From Georgenia faecalis (GTDB lineage: Bacteria > Actinomycetota > Actinomycetes > Actinomycetales > Actinomycetaceae), in the NCBI RefSeq assembly GCF_003710105.1, contig NZ_CP033325.1:1674001-1738000 (forward strand): DNA of 64,000 bases. Direction: 5' to 3'. Below are positions 7,299-21,171 of this stretch, piece by piece. The notes below the pieces were generated by a model. The model worked only from the letters and a program-made list of their open reading frames with translations, was not told the origin of the DNA and made no database searches. Positions within the stretch are counted from its first letter, which is position 1, and each line of letters begins with the position of its first letter. Made by a program: the position numbers and the translations under genes.

Positions 7299-9137
7299 CT
7301 AGCCGAGCGGGCCGTAGAGTGCCGGCGACGTGCGGGCGTGGGTCGCCTGCTCGAACGCGTACCCGAAGCCGATGAGGTCGCCCTCCGCGTAGTCCCGCCC
7401 GAGGAGCTCGAGGTTGACCCCGGCGCCGGTGATCGTGCCGTCCTCGGCGCTCGCCTGCCCCATGGGGACGGTGAGCGACGGCATCCCCGTGTTGGGGCTC
7501 AGGCGAAGGTTCGTGCTGTGCGTCCCGTAGGGCGTGCCGGTGGGGTAGGCGATCGCGTCGAGGTCGAGGTCGTCCATGAGGCCGGTGACCAGGGCGTGGC
7601 CGGTGGCGATCGCCCGGGTGTGGGTGCCCTCCGGTCCCGCCCACGCCTGGTAGGTCTCCTCGGTCACCGCCGCGCGCGAGGCGTAGGTGCCGCCGCGGGA
7701 GATGACGTAGTGCCCGGTGGCGAGGATGTCGGTGAGGGAGCGCGCCTGGACCTGCGGGGCGAGGTGCGTGGCGATGTACCGGTCGAGGTCGTGCCGGAAC
7801 TCGTTGGTGCTCCCGCTCGGCTCGGCGAGCACGTCGCCGAAGCCCGCCGGGGGCGTCACCTCGACGACCGTGGCGCCGAGCGCCTCGAGGGTGGCCCGCG
7901 CCTGCGTGAACAGGCGCAGCGTCGTGGGGTTGGTCCCCACCATCGAGGCGACGTACCCGATGCGGGCGCCCTCGAGCGCGGTGGGATCGAGGTGGGCGGT
8001 GTAGGACTCGGGCACCCGCCCGGCCTGCTCGGCGGTCACCGGGTCGGCCGGGTCCACCCCGACGACGGCGTCGAGCGCGGCGGCGGCATCCATGACGCTG
8101 CGGGCCATCGGTCCGCCGGTGTCCTGGCTCAGGGCGAGCGGGATGATCCCGTCGCGGCTGGCGAGACCGACCGTGGGCCGGATGCCGACGAGCTGGTTGT
8201 AGGAGGCGGGAACCCGGATGGAGCCACCGGTGTCCGTGCCGAACCCGAGGCCGGCGAGGTTGGCGGCGATCGCCGCGCCGGTGCCGCCGCTGGAGCCGCC
8301 GGCGGTCTGGCTGGTCCGGTAGGGGCTGGCGGCGAGCAGCGTCGACCCGGGCGCCTGCCCGGCGGAGAACTCGCTGACGAAACCGAACGCGAACTCGTCG
8401 AGGCTCGCCTTGGCGAGGATGACGGCACCGGCCTCGCGCAGGCCGGCGACCATGGCGGCGTCGGTCGAGGTGTGGTTGTCCTCCCAGCAGCCGCAGCCGC
8501 CCGTGGTGGGCATGTCGAGGGTGTCGTAGTTGTCCTTGACGGCGACCGGCACCCCGAGCAGCAGGTCGGTCATGCCCTCCGCGGCGCGGGTGGCGTCCGC
8601 GGCGGCCGCCGCCTGGAGCGCCACGGTGCTCGTCGTGATGACGGAGTTGAGCGGGCGGCCGCCCTCGGCAGGGTCGACGAGCGTGCGGTCGTAGGCGGCG
8701 ATGCGGTCGAGGTAGGCCCGGGTGAGCTCCACCGAGGTGGTGACCCCGGCGTTCATCGCCGCCTGCATGTCGATGACCGACGCCTCGACCAGCTCGAACG
8801 GCCCGTCGTCGTAGACCATCCGCGCAGACACCGCGGCGAGGTCGGCCACCGTGAGGACGCCGTCGGCGTCGACGTCGGCGGCAGCGACCTGGGTCCACCC
8901 CGCGGACGCGGGCGTGGCGCCCAGCCGGGCGGCGAGGACGTCGAGGTCCGCGGGGGTGACCTGCCGGTCCCCGGTGAGGTCGAGCTCGGTGTAGAACGGG
9001 GCGAGGACGACGCCGGGGGAGGCCTCGAGGACCGGCGCGGGCACCGGCTCCGCCTGCGCGACCGGCCCGGTGAGGGCCAGCGTCAGCCCGGCGAGCAGCG
9101 GAACCGCGACGGCGGCGGTCGATCGTCGGGTGGTCAC
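7299..9137 (-). CDS. Secreted amidase-signature enzyme with N-terminal dockerin-like module
   Basis: The 612-residue precursor has a signal peptide (to about A29). Next comes a dockerin-like pair of calcium loops: D53/T55/D57/D64 and D88/D90/D92/D99, each with the DxDxDG..D spacing and a following helix. The amidase-signature domain spans about residues 115-605, with the Ser-cisSer-Lys set K201, the GGSSGG serine near 282, and S306 in GTDTGGSIR. It should hydrolyse an amide outside the cell. GTG at 9137 is chosen because AGGAG lies just upstream; an ATG at 9197 overlapping the previous stop (ATGA) is possible. The gene upstream in the same unit encodes a wall-anchored cohesin-like protein. 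Confidence 0.85.
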   Translation of the reverse strand: MTTRRSTAAVAVPLLAGLTLALTGPVAQAEPVPAPVLEASPGVVLAPFYTELDLTGDRQVTPADLDVLAARLGATPASAGWTQVAAADVDADGVLTVADLAAVSARMVYDDGPFELVEASVIDMQAAMNAGVTTSVELTRAYLDRIAAYDRTLVDPAEGGRPLNSVITTSTVALQAAAAADATRAAEGMTDLLLGVPVAVKDNYDTLDMPTTGGCGCWEDNHTSTDAAMVAGLREAGAVILAKASLDEFAFGFVSEFSAGQAPGSTLLAASPYRTSQTAGGSSGGTGAAIAANLAGLGFGTDTGGSIRVPASYNQLVGIRPTVGLASRDGIIPLALSQDTGGPMARSVMDAAAALDAVVGVDPADPVTAEQAGRVPESYTAHLDPTALEGARIGYVASMVGTNPTTLRLFTQARATLEALGATVVEVTPPAGFGDVLAEPSGSTNEFRHDLDRYIATHLAPQVQARSLTDILATGHYVISRGGTYASRAAVTEETYQAWAGPEGTHTRAIATGHALVTGLMDDLDLDAIAYPTGTPYGTHSTNLRLSPNTGMPSLTVPMGQASAEDGTITGAGVNLELLGRDYAEGDLIGFGYAFEQATHARTSPALYGPLG

Positions 9138-9193
9138 GGTCCGGCTCCTGGGGGTGGGGTGGGGCCGCGCGGCGCGGCGGGGACGGTCGGCGG

Positions 9194-9946
9194 TCATCGG
9201 GCACCGGCCTTGCGCAGGTGGGCACCCCGCGCGCCGAGCGCGCCGAGGGCGACCGCGGCGGCGGCGAGCAGCCCCGCGCCGGCGACGGGGACACCGGTGC
9301 TGGGGAGCGACCCGCCGGCGGGCGGGACCACGGGCGCCGCCGTGGGTCCGGGGGCCGGGCTGGTGGGAGTCGGCGCGGAGGGTGCCGTGGTGGGGGCCGG
9401 CGTCGGGTCGGGCGTCGTCGGGTCGGGCGTCGGCTCCGCCGTCGGCTCCGGCGTCGGGTCGGGTGTCGGGGCCGCGGTGACCTCGACGACGGCGCTCGCC
9501 GTCTCCGTGGAGACCGAGCCGTCGGCACCGACGAGCGTCACCGCGACGTCGACGGTGCTCGTCCCCGCCGCGAGGGCGGACACCTCCAGGGTGGCGGCGA
9601 GGTCGCCGTCGAGGGCCGGGGACGTGCCGAGGCGGCTGTGGACGAGGGTGACGCCGGCCGGCTCCGGCTCCGCGGCGTCGAACCCGCCCGCCGGCCCCGT
9701 CGCGCTCTCCGCCACGTAGGCCAGCGCCGCGCCGTCGAAGGCGACGGCGAGCTCGTAGGCGTACACGTCGACGGTGTCCGCGAGGTCGATCTCCAGCGTG
9801 AGGGGCTCGCCGACGGCGACGGGCCCGGGAGCGGTGAGCGTCACCTCGCTCGTGGCGGGAGCGGCGAGGGCCGGAGTGGCACCGAGCACGAGGAGCCCGG
9901 TGCCCAGGGCACCGGCGGCGAGGGCCGGGAGTCGGGGTGGTCGCAT
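9194..9946 (-). CDS. Cell-wall-anchored cohesin-domain protein (LPSTG)
   Basis: The 250-residue precursor has a signal peptide ending near ALA-28, then one cohesin-like beta-sandwich (about residues 31-155; VYAYELAVAFDGAALAYV and LAATLEVSALAAGTSTVDV match the cohesin pattern). A Pro/Thr-rich spacer with PTPDPTPEPT repeats follows. The C-terminus is a sortase signal with LPSTG at 214-218, a hydrophobic segment and an RKAGAR tail. It would be linked to peptidoglycan and display a single cohesin. It lies directly upstream of the dockerin-bearing amidase on the same strand. The cohesin call rests on sequence pattern only. Confidence 0.75.
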   Translation of the reverse strand: MRPPRLPALAAGALGTGLLVLGATPALAAPATSEVTLTAPGPVAVGEPLTLEIDLADTVDVYAYELAVAFDGAALAYVAESATGPAGGFDAAEPEPAGVTLVHSRLGTSPALDGDLAATLEVSALAAGTSTVDVAVTLVGADGSVSTETASAVVEVTAAPTPDPTPEPTAEPTPDPTTPDPTPAPTTAPSAPTPTSPAPGPTAAPVVPPAGGSLPSTGVPVAGAGLLAAAAVALGALGARGAHLRKAGAR

Positions 9947-10262
9947 CGCGGTCGCGTCCTGCTTTCGGGGTCGGTGGCGGGGATGAGGACGCGTGGCGGG
10001 CCGTGGCCGTGCCCCAGCGCGCTCTCGGACCGGACGGTAGCGACGGCGTGTTTCCGGCAGCGGCGCGCGAGATGTCGCGGGGGTTTCGCCTCGCGGCGCG
10101 AGGCCGCGGCCCTGACGCGCCTGACGGCGCGCAGCATTGATAACGAATCGGTAACGATGCCGGTCGTCGGGCGGACCCTCTTGCCCCCGGGCGACCCGCG
10201 CTGCCAAGATCGGCGCTGTATTCGATTACAGACACGTAGTCGAGCCTCAGTGGGGAGGCGCA
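9947..10262. other. Divergent intergenic region between cohesin gene and sugar ABC operon
   Basis: These 316 bases hold no convincing gene. They contain the start regions of both flanking units, a pair of TAACGA direct repeats 11 bp apart near 10140-10160, and the promoter/operator candidate described separately. Confidence 0.6.
10181..10231 (+). promoter_or_regulatory. Candidate promoter and LacI-type operator of the sugar ABC operon
   Basis: A weak -35 (TTGCCC, 10181-10186) and -10 (CAAGAT, 10205-10210) are 18 bp apart. Just downstream, over the expected transcription start, is CTGTATTCGATTACAG (10216-10231), a palindrome matching at 14 of 16 positions around a central CG, the usual form of LacI-family operators. 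A LacI gene lies in the same cluster. Confidence 0.55.
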
Positions 10263-11846
10263 GTGGGCATCGATCCGGGGAGCGATGGCACACCGTCCGC
10301 GCCCGTCCTCGAGATGCACGGCATCGTCAAGAGCTTCGGGGGAGTCCACGCCCTGCGTAGCGCCGACCTCGAGGTGCACGCCGGCGAGGTGCTCGCCCTC
10401 CTCGGCGAGAACGGCGCGGGGAAGTCGACGCTGATGAACGTCCTGTCGGGGGTGGTGGCGCCGGACGCCGGACGCCTGCTCATCGACGGCCACGAGCGGC
10501 AGTTCGCCTCCCCGGCGGACGCGCAGGCCGCCGGCGTCGCGATGATCCACCAGGAGCTCGACCTCGTGCCGCACCGCAGCGTGGTCGACAACCTCTTCCT
10601 CGGGAACGAGCGGCGCACGGCCTGGCGGACGATCGACGCCAAGGGGATGGCGGCGGAGGCGCAGGCGCTGCTGGACGACGTCGGGATCACGATCTCGCCC
10701 GCCCGGCACGTCGACTCGATGCGGGTGGGCGAGCAGCAGATGGTCGCGATCGCCAAGGCCCTGCGGCTCCAGGCCCGCATCCTCGTCATGGACGAGCCCA
10801 CGTCGGCGTTGTCGGACACCGAGGTGCGGCGCCTGTTCGAGATCATCCCGGAGCTGCGACGGCGGGGGGTCGCCGTCATCTTCATCTCGCACCGGATGGA
10901 CGAGATCGCCCAGGTGGCCGACCGCGGGGTGGTCATGCGCGACGGCGAGAGCGTCGGGACCTTCGACGTGGCGGGCACCCCGCCCAGCGAGGTCGTCCGC
11001 ATGATGATCGGCAAGCCGCTCGACCAGGTCTTCCCCCTCCGGCCTCCGCCGGGCGACGACGTCCGCCTGCGGGTCCGCGGCCTCTCGCTCGACGGCGGCC
11101 GGGGAGCCCGCAGCGAGCCGCGCGACGTCGACCTCGACGTCCGGCGCGGGGAGATCGTCGGCCTGGCCGGCCTCCTCGGCGCCGGGCGGAGCGAGCTCCT
11201 CGAGGCGCTCTACGGGCTCGCCGGCCACCGCCTCACCGGCACCGTCGAGCTCGACGGCGCACCCGTGAGCATCACCTCGCCGGAGGCCGCGCTCGCCTGC
11301 GGGATCGGGTACGTCCCCGAGGACCGCCGCGCGGCCGGCCTGGTGATGCAGGAGTCGGTCGCCGGGAACATCGTCCTGGGGGTCCTGCGCGCGCTGGCAA
11401 CCCTCGGGTGGCGCTCCAAGGACCGGGAGCGGGCGCGGGTGTCCGAGGCCGTCGACTCGCTCGCCATCAAGACTCGGAGCCCGGCGACGATCGTCAGCAC
11501 CCTCTCCGGCGGGAACCAGCAGAAGGTCGTCTTCGCCCGGAACCTGCTGCGTGAGCCCCGGGTGCTGCTGCTCGACGAGCCGACCCGGGGCGTGGACGTC
11601 GGCGCGAAGGCCGAGATCTACCACCTCCTCGCGGACCTGGCGGGAGGCGGGGTGAGCGTCCTCGTCGCCTCCTCGGAGCTGCCCGAGCTCGTCGGGCTCT
11701 GCGACCGGATCGCCGTCATGCGCAACGGGAGGATCGTCACCGTCCTGGACCGGGACGAGGTCAGCCAGGAGCGGCTGCTCTACGCCGCCGGGATGGAGCA
11801 CGCCGTCTCCGACCCGGCGCCCCAGCACGTGCCGGAGCCGAGATGA
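10263..11846 (+). CDS. Sugar ABC transporter, double ATP-binding protein (CUT2 type)
   Basis: The 527-residue protein has two ABC ATPase domains. The first has Walker A GENGAGKST and Walker B ILVMDEPTSAL. The second has a degenerate P-loop (LAGLLGAGRSELLEAL) but an intact LSGGNQQKV signature and LLLDEPTRGVDVG. This is the RbsA/MglA/AraG layout for pentose and hexose import. It uses a GTG start with GGGGAGG upstream. Its end overlaps the permease start by ATGA, so the two are translationally coupled. Confidence 0.93.
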   Translation: MGIDPGSDGTPSAPVLEMHGIVKSFGGVHALRSADLEVHAGEVLALLGENGAGKSTLMNVLSGVVAPDAGRLLIDGHERQFASPADAQAAGVAMIHQELDLVPHRSVVDNLFLGNERRTAWRTIDAKGMAAEAQALLDDVGITISPARHVDSMRVGEQQMVAIAKALRLQARILVMDEPTSALSDTEVRRLFEIIPELRRRGVAVIFISHRMDEIAQVADRGVVMRDGESVGTFDVAGTPPSEVVRMMIGKPLDQVFPLRPPPGDDVRLRVRGLSLDGGRGARSEPRDVDLDVRRGEIVGLAGLLGAGRSELLEALYGLAGHRLTGTVELDGAPVSITSPEAALACGIGYVPEDRRAAGLVMQESVAGNIVLGVLRALATLGWRSKDRERARVSEAVDSLAIKTRSPATIVSTLSGGNQQKVVFARNLLREPRVLLLDEPTRGVDVGAKAEIYHLLADLAGGGVSVLVASSELPELVGLCDRIAVMRNGRIVTVLDRDEVSQERLLYAAGMEHAVSDPAPQHVPEPR

Positions 11847-12880
11847 CCACGGCAGCGACGCCGGCCGCCGAGCAGTCCGAGGCGGGCCGCCCCCGACGGT
11901 TCCAGATCCCGGAGCGGTTCTTCCGCCTCCAGAGCTACGTCGCGCTCGTGCTCGTGTTCCTCGCCGCCATCGCGGTCTCGCCGCGCCGGGGCGGGGACCT
12001 CGTCTTCCTCAACAGCGAGAACCTGCTCAACATCGTCCGCGCCACCTCCGAGATCGGCATCATCGCTGTGGGGATGACCTTCGTCATCCTCATCGGCGGG
12101 ATCGACCTGTCGGTCGGGGCCATCCTCGGGCTGTCCGCCACGGGCGCCGCGAGCCTGCTCATGGTGAGCGACGTCGGCGTCGTGCCCACCGTCATCGTCA
12201 TCCTCGGGCTCGGTCTCGCCTTCGGGGCGGCCCAGGGCCTCATCAGCGCCCGTCTCGGGATCCAGTCGTTCATCGTCACCCTGGCCGGCCTGCAGATCGC
12301 CCGCGGCCTGGCCCGGATCTGGTCCGGCGGGCAGGGGGTGCCGCTGGCCTACGGCGACGGTCCGGGCCTGGCGCCCGAGACGTTCGCCCTGCTCAACTCG
12401 CGGACCTTCAACGGCACGGTGCCGATCCCCGCCCTGATCTTCCTCGCGGTGGCCGTCATCGCCCTCGTCGTCGTGCGCAACAGCGTGTTCGCGCGCCACG
12501 TCTATGCGGTCGGCGGGAACGAACGCGCCGCACGCCTGTCCGGTGTTCGGGTCACCCGCATCAAGGTCGCGGTGTTCGCCCTCTCCGGGTTCCTCGCCGC
12601 GCTAGCCGGGATCATCCACGCCGGCCAGCTCAACCAGGGCAGTCCCAACGACGGCTCGGGCTACGAGCTCGACGCGATCGCCGCCGTCGTCATCGGGGGC
12701 ACCAGCCTCATGGGCGGGGTCGGCACGGTGGCCGGCACCCTCGCCGGGGCGCTGCTCCTCGGGATCCTCAACAACATCCTCGCGCTGAACAACATCGACG
12801 CGAACGTCCAGCTGCTCATCAAGGGCGCCATCATCATCGTCGCGGCCGGCATCCAAGCGTTCCGGTCCCAGCGGCGATGA
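11843..12880 (+). CDS. Sugar ABC transporter permease (CUT2 type)
   Basis: The 345-residue, highly hydrophobic protein has the typical permease features GIDLSVGAILGLSA and GGTSLMGGVGTVAGTLAGALLLGILNN-type segments, split by about 150 residues, and roughly 8-10 membrane helices. It forms the channel for the ATPase before it and the binding protein after it. The start overlaps the ATPase stop by 4 nt. Confidence 0.93.
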   Translation: MTTAATPAAEQSEAGRPRRFQIPERFFRLQSYVALVLVFLAAIAVSPRRGGDLVFLNSENLLNIVRATSEIGIIAVGMTFVILIGGIDLSVGAILGLSATGAASLLMVSDVGVVPTVIVILGLGLAFGAAQGLISARLGIQSFIVTLAGLQIARGLARIWSGGQGVPLAYGDGPGLAPETFALLNSRTFNGTVPIPALIFLAVAVIALVVVRNSVFARHVYAVGGNERAARLSGVRVTRIKVAVFALSGFLAALAGIIHAGQLNQGSPNDGSGYELDAIAAVVIGGTSLMGGVGTVAGTLAGALLLGILNNILALNNIDANVQLLIKGAIIIVAAGIQAFRSQRR

Positions 12881-12900
12881 ACCTACGGAGGGGAATCGCA

Positions 12901-17609
<4,709 letters not shown>

Positions 17610-17704
17610 GCGCCAGGTCCCCCCGGCCGGCGGCCCTATAGTGGCGGCGCCGCTTCCCCGGTCCCGGTGGCCCGGACCCGGCTGGCCCGACCCCGAGGAG
17701 TCCC

Positions 17705-18688
17705 ATGGCCCGCATCGTCGACGTCGCTGAGCTGGCCGGCGTGTCGACCGCCACCGTCTCCCGCGTGCTCAACGGCAAGACGGTCAGGCCCGACCTCGAC
17801 GCGGCCGTGCGCCGTGCGGTGGACGAGCTCGGGTACTCCCCGGACCGCACCGCCCGCTCGCTGCGGCGCCGGCACAGCGACGTCATCGCCCTGGTCCTGC
17901 CCGACATCGAGAACCCGTTCTTCACCTCCCTGGCGCGGGGCGTCGAGGACGTCGCCCAGGAGGCGGGGCTGTCCGTGGTCCTGTGCAACACCGACGACGA
18001 CCCGGTGAAGGAGCAGCGCTACCTCCAGATCGTCGCGGCGGAGAACATGGCCGGCGTCATCCTCGCCCCGGCCGGCGGGACGGCCGCGCTCGCCGCCCTG
18101 CTCGAGCGCGGGCGGGCCGTCGTCGTCGTCGACCGCCCGGTGCCGGAGCCCGTGGACCAGGTCGTCTTCGACAACGTCGAGCTGGGGCGCATCGCCGCCG
18201 GGGCGCTCATCGACCGCGGGTACCGCCGCATCGCCTGCATCACCGGGCCACGGACGACCCCGACGGCCGTGGACCGGGCCACCGGCTGGGCCCAGGCCCT
18301 CGCGGCGGCGGCCCTCGACGCCCCGGACGACCTGCTGGTCCACGCCGACTTCCGCGTCGAGGGCGGCAGGTCGGCGATGGAGGGCCTGCTCGGCACCGAG
18401 CACCCCCCGGACGCGGTCCTGGCGACGAACAACCTCGTCGGCGTCGGTGCCCTCCGGGCGCTGGCCCACGGGGACCACGCCGTGGGCGTCGGCATCATCG
18501 GCGACCTGCCGTTCGCCACGTCGAACGTCGAGAACGTCTCCTTCCTCCCTCTGCGACCCCGGGAGATGGGCCTCGCGGCGGCGCGCATGCTCGTCGAGCG
18601 GGTGCGTGACGGGGCCGGGCCGGTGCGCACGCTCGTGCAGGGCTCCGCCGACCTCGTCGCACCGTCCTCGGGGGTATTGCGCGAGTAA
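17705..18688 (+). CDS. LacI-family transcriptional regulator
   Basis: The 327-residue protein begins with the classic LacI DNA-binding helices ([23 protein letters not shown]). A periplasmic-binding-type effector domain follows ([22 protein letters not shown]). GAGGAG precedes the ATG. It is placed between the GH172 gene and the isomerase gene and probably controls both units from the palindromes at 10216 and 18685; the inducer would be the imported sugar or its phosphate. Confidence 0.93.
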   Translation: MARIVDVAELAGVSTATVSRVLNGKTVRPDLDAAVRRAVDELGYSPDRTARSLRRRHSDVIALVLPDIENPFFTSLARGVEDVAQEAGLSVVLCNTDDDPVKEQRYLQIVAAENMAGVILAPAGGTAALAALLERGRAVVVVDRPVPEPVDQVVFDNVELGRIAAGALIDRGYRRIACITGPRTTPTAVDRATGWAQALAAAALDAPDDLLVHADFRVEGGRSAMEGLLGTEHPPDAVLATNNLVGVGALRALAHGDHAVGVGIIGDLPFATSNVENVSFLPLRPREMGLAAARMLVERVRDGAGPVRTLVQGSADLVAPSSGVLRE

Positions 18689-18696
18689 TCGATTTC
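18685..18696 (+). promoter_or_regulatory. Candidate second LacI operator before the isomerase gene
   Basis: GTAATCGATTTC shares its first eight bases (GTAATCGA) with the complement of the 10216-10231 palindrome and has the palindromic core AATCGATT. It overlaps the lacI stop codon and lies 52 bp before the isomerase start. Confidence 0.4.
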
Positions 18697-18747
18697 GGGC
18701 AGGCTGCGCGGTATGCCGCGCGCGGCCCGACCCACGAAGGACGTTCG

Positions 18748-20385
18748 ATGACGACGTACACCGTGCCCCCGCCCCCCCGGCCCAGGACCGCGCCGCCGCG
18801 CACCGCCGTCCTCGTCACCAGCGGCGACCTCCGGGAGCCGGCGAACGTGGCCGGCTGGCCGCTGCAGGCCGCGCTCGAGCGGCTCGTCGCGCAGCGGTTC
18901 GACGCGGAGGGGTGGACCCTCGTCCGGGCCTTCGACCCCGATCCGGTCACCGGGCACGGGTTCATCTCCAGCCAGCGGATGGGGCTCGAGGTGTTCCGCG
19001 ACGTCCCGCCCGAGGCACCCCTCGTCGTCGCCATCGCGAACTGGCAGTACAGCCACCACGTGCTGCACGGGCTGCGCACCCACGCGGGCCCGATCCTCAC
19101 GGTGGCGAACTTCGAGCCGGCCTGGCCGGGACTCGTCGGCCTGCTCAACCTCAACGCCGGCCTGACGAAGATGGGCCGGGAGTACTCCACCCTCTGGACC
19201 GTGGACGGGTCAGACGCGTTCTTCCGCGACGGCATCCGCACCTGGCTCGAGACGGGTCGGGTCGTCCACGACGCCTCGCACGTGCGCGACCTGCCCGCCC
19301 TGCCCGACAGTTCCGAGACGGCGCTCGGGCGGGCCCTGGCCGACCAGCTGCGCACCGACAAGGCGATCGTCGGGGTGTTCGACGAGGGCTGCATGGGGAT
19401 GTACAACGCCATCATCGACGACGAGCTGCTCAACCCGTTGGGCATCTACAAGGAGCGCCTGTCCCAGTCCGAGCTGTGGGCGCAGATGCAGACGGTCCCG
19501 GACGTGGAGGCCGACGACGTCGGGCGCTGGCTCCGCGAGGCCGGCATGACGTTCCGGCTCGGTACCGACCCCGCGACCGACCTCACCGAGGACCAGCTGC
19601 GCTGGCAGTACAAGATGTACATCTCCGCCCTGCGGATGAGCGACGACTTCGGCCTCGACGCGGTGGGCATCCAGTACCAGCAGGGGATGAGGAACCTCTC
19701 CCCGGCGTCCGACCTCGCCGAGGGGCTGCTCAACAACGTCGACCGTCCGCCGGTGACGAGCCGCGACGGGTCGCGGGTGCTGTACGCGGGCCGTGCGCTC
19801 CCGCACTTCAACGAGGTCGACGAGGGGGTGGCGGTCGACGCCCTCGTCACCGACCGGATCTGGACGGCGATGGGCCTGGACCCGGCGAACACCCTCCACG
19901 ACGTGCGCTGGGGCGAGGAGCACGACGGCCGGTACGTGTGGGTCTTCGAGATCTCCGGATCGGTGCCGCCCTCCCACCTCACCGGCGGGTACCGCGGCGC
20001 GGAGGGCTGGCGCCAGGGACCGGTCTTCTTCCCCGCCGGCGGGTCGACGATCAACGGGGTCTCCCGGCCCGGGGAGATCGTCTGGTCCCGGCTGTACATC
20101 GCCGACGCCCGCCTCCACCTCGACCTCGGGCGAGCGAGCGTCGTCGAGCTGCCTCCCGACGAGACGCGACGGCGGAAGGAGGCGACCAACCCCGAGTGGC
20201 CCATCGCGCACGTCGTGCTCCACGGCATCACCCGCGACCAGTTCATGGCGCGGCACAAGGCCAACCACGTCCAGGTCGTCTACGCGCCCGACGGCGCCAC
20301 CGCGGACGCCGCCCTGACCGCCAAGGCGGCGATGTTCGAGCGCCTGGGCGTGGCCGTGCACCTGTGCGGGGACGTGGCGCTCTAG
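18748..20385 (+). CDS. L-fucose isomerase-like protein (FucI/AraA superfamily)
   Basis: The 545-residue protein resembles the cytosolic L-fucose/L-arabinose isomerase-like family: [12 protein letters not shown] (E213), [43 protein letters not shown] and a C-terminal [13 protein letters not shown]. Family members use acidic residues and a His to hold Mn2+ and move an aldose carbonyl to C2; E213 and a His among 503-507 are candidate ligands. FucI enzymes often also take D-arabinose. AAGGA precedes the ATG. Its place beside the GH172 and importer genes suggests it handles the released sugar. Exact substrate unknown. Confidence 0.7.
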   Translation: MTTYTVPPPPRPRTAPPRTAVLVTSGDLREPANVAGWPLQAALERLVAQRFDAEGWTLVRAFDPDPVTGHGFISSQRMGLEVFRDVPPEAPLVVAIANWQYSHHVLHGLRTHAGPILTVANFEPAWPGLVGLLNLNAGLTKMGREYSTLWTVDGSDAFFRDGIRTWLETGRVVHDASHVRDLPALPDSSETALGRALADQLRTDKAIVGVFDEGCMGMYNAIIDDELLNPLGIYKERLSQSELWAQMQTVPDVEADDVGRWLREAGMTFRLGTDPATDLTEDQLRWQYKMYISALRMSDDFGLDAVGIQYQQGMRNLSPASDLAEGLLNNVDRPPVTSRDGSRVLYAGRALPHFNEVDEGVAVDALVTDRIWTAMGLDPANTLHDVRWGEEHDGRYVWVFEISGSVPPSHLTGGYRGAEGWRQGPVFFPAGGSTINGVSRPGEIVWSRLYIADARLHLDLGRASVVELPPDETRRRKEATNPEWPIAHVVLHGITRDQFMARHKANHVQVVYAPDGATADAALTAKAAMFERLGVAVHLCGDVAL

Positions 20386-20421
20386 CGCGCCGCCGTACAG
20401 TACGGCCCCAGGAGGTGGGCC

Positions 20422-21171
20422 GTGGATCTCAACGCCGACGTCGGCGAGTCCTTCGGCGGGTGGACGCTGGGCGACGACGCCGCCATCCTCGGGGCCGTCA
20501 CCAGCGCCAACGTCGCCTGCGGCTTCCACGCGGGGGACGCGGCCACCGCGCGCCGGGCGTGCGCGCTCGCCGCCGCCGGCGGCGTGAGCGTGGGGGCGCA
20601 CGTCTCCTACCGCGACCTGGCCGGCTTCGGCCGGCGGTTCCTCGACGTCGACCCGGCCGAGCTCGTCGACGAGGTGATCTACCAGGTCGGGGCGCTCCAG
20701 GCGATCGCCGCGGCCGCCGGCACCCGGGTGCGCTACGTCAAGCCGCACGGCGCGCTGTACACCGCCATCGCCCACCACCGACCGCAGGCGCGCGCGGTCG
20801 TCGAGGCCGTGCGCACCCTCGACGCCGACCTCCCCCTCCTCGTGCTGCCAGGGACCGTGGTGGAGGAGGAGGCCGCAGCGGTCGGCGTGACCGCCGTCGT
20901 CGAGGCCTTCGCGGACCGCGCGTACGAGGCGGACGGCACGCTGGTGTCGCGGGGTCAGCCGGGCGCGGTCCTCACCGACCCGGCGCAGGTGGCTGCCCGG
21001 GTGGTCCGGCTCGCGACGGAGGGGACCGTCGAGGCCGTCGACGGCGCGACCGTCGCCGTTGCCGCCCAGAGCGTGTGCGTCCACGGGGACACGCCCGGAG
21101 CGGTCGGCATCGCCACCGCGGTCCGGGCCGCCCTCGAGGCCGCCGGCGTGCCGCTGCGCCCCTTCCGGTGA
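20422..21171 (+). CDS. pxpA: 5-oxoprolinase subunit A (LamB/YcsF family)
   Basis: The 249-residue protein opens with the family hallmark [13 protein letters not shown] and has [20 protein letters not shown] and [17 protein letters not shown]. PxpA works with PxpB and PxpC in ATP-dependent opening of 5-oxoproline to glutamate. The GTG at 20422 follows AGGAGG. The stop overlaps the GTG start of pxpBC (GTGA), so the subunits are made together. Confidence 0.93.
   Translation: MDLNADVGESFGGWTLGDDAAILGAVTSANVACGFHAGDAATARRACALAAAGGVSVGAHVSYRDLAGFGRRFLDVDPAELVDEVIYQVGALQAIAAAAGTRVRYVKPHGALYTAIAHHRPQARAVVEAVRTLDADLPLLVLPGTVVEEEAAAVGVTAVVEAFADRAYEADGTLVSRGQPGAVLTDPAQVAARVVRLATEGTVEAVDGATVAVAAQSVCVHGDTPGAVGIATAVRAALEAAGVPLRPFR

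Noticed and set aside
9135-9197. ATG at 9197 as the amidase start, overlapping the cohesin gene stop
   Set aside because: The GTG at 9137 has an AGGAG site at good distance and gives a normal signal peptide; the ATG lacks a clear site and adds a 20-residue basic extension. It is kept as an alternative.
7299-11828. A 1509-codon minus-strand frame running through the amidase and into the sugar ATPase gene
   Set aside because: Only the amidase part has protein-like sequence, a signal peptide and a ribosome site. The rest is antisense to the cohesin promoter region and the ABC gene and has shadow composition (Arg/Gly/Asp-rich).
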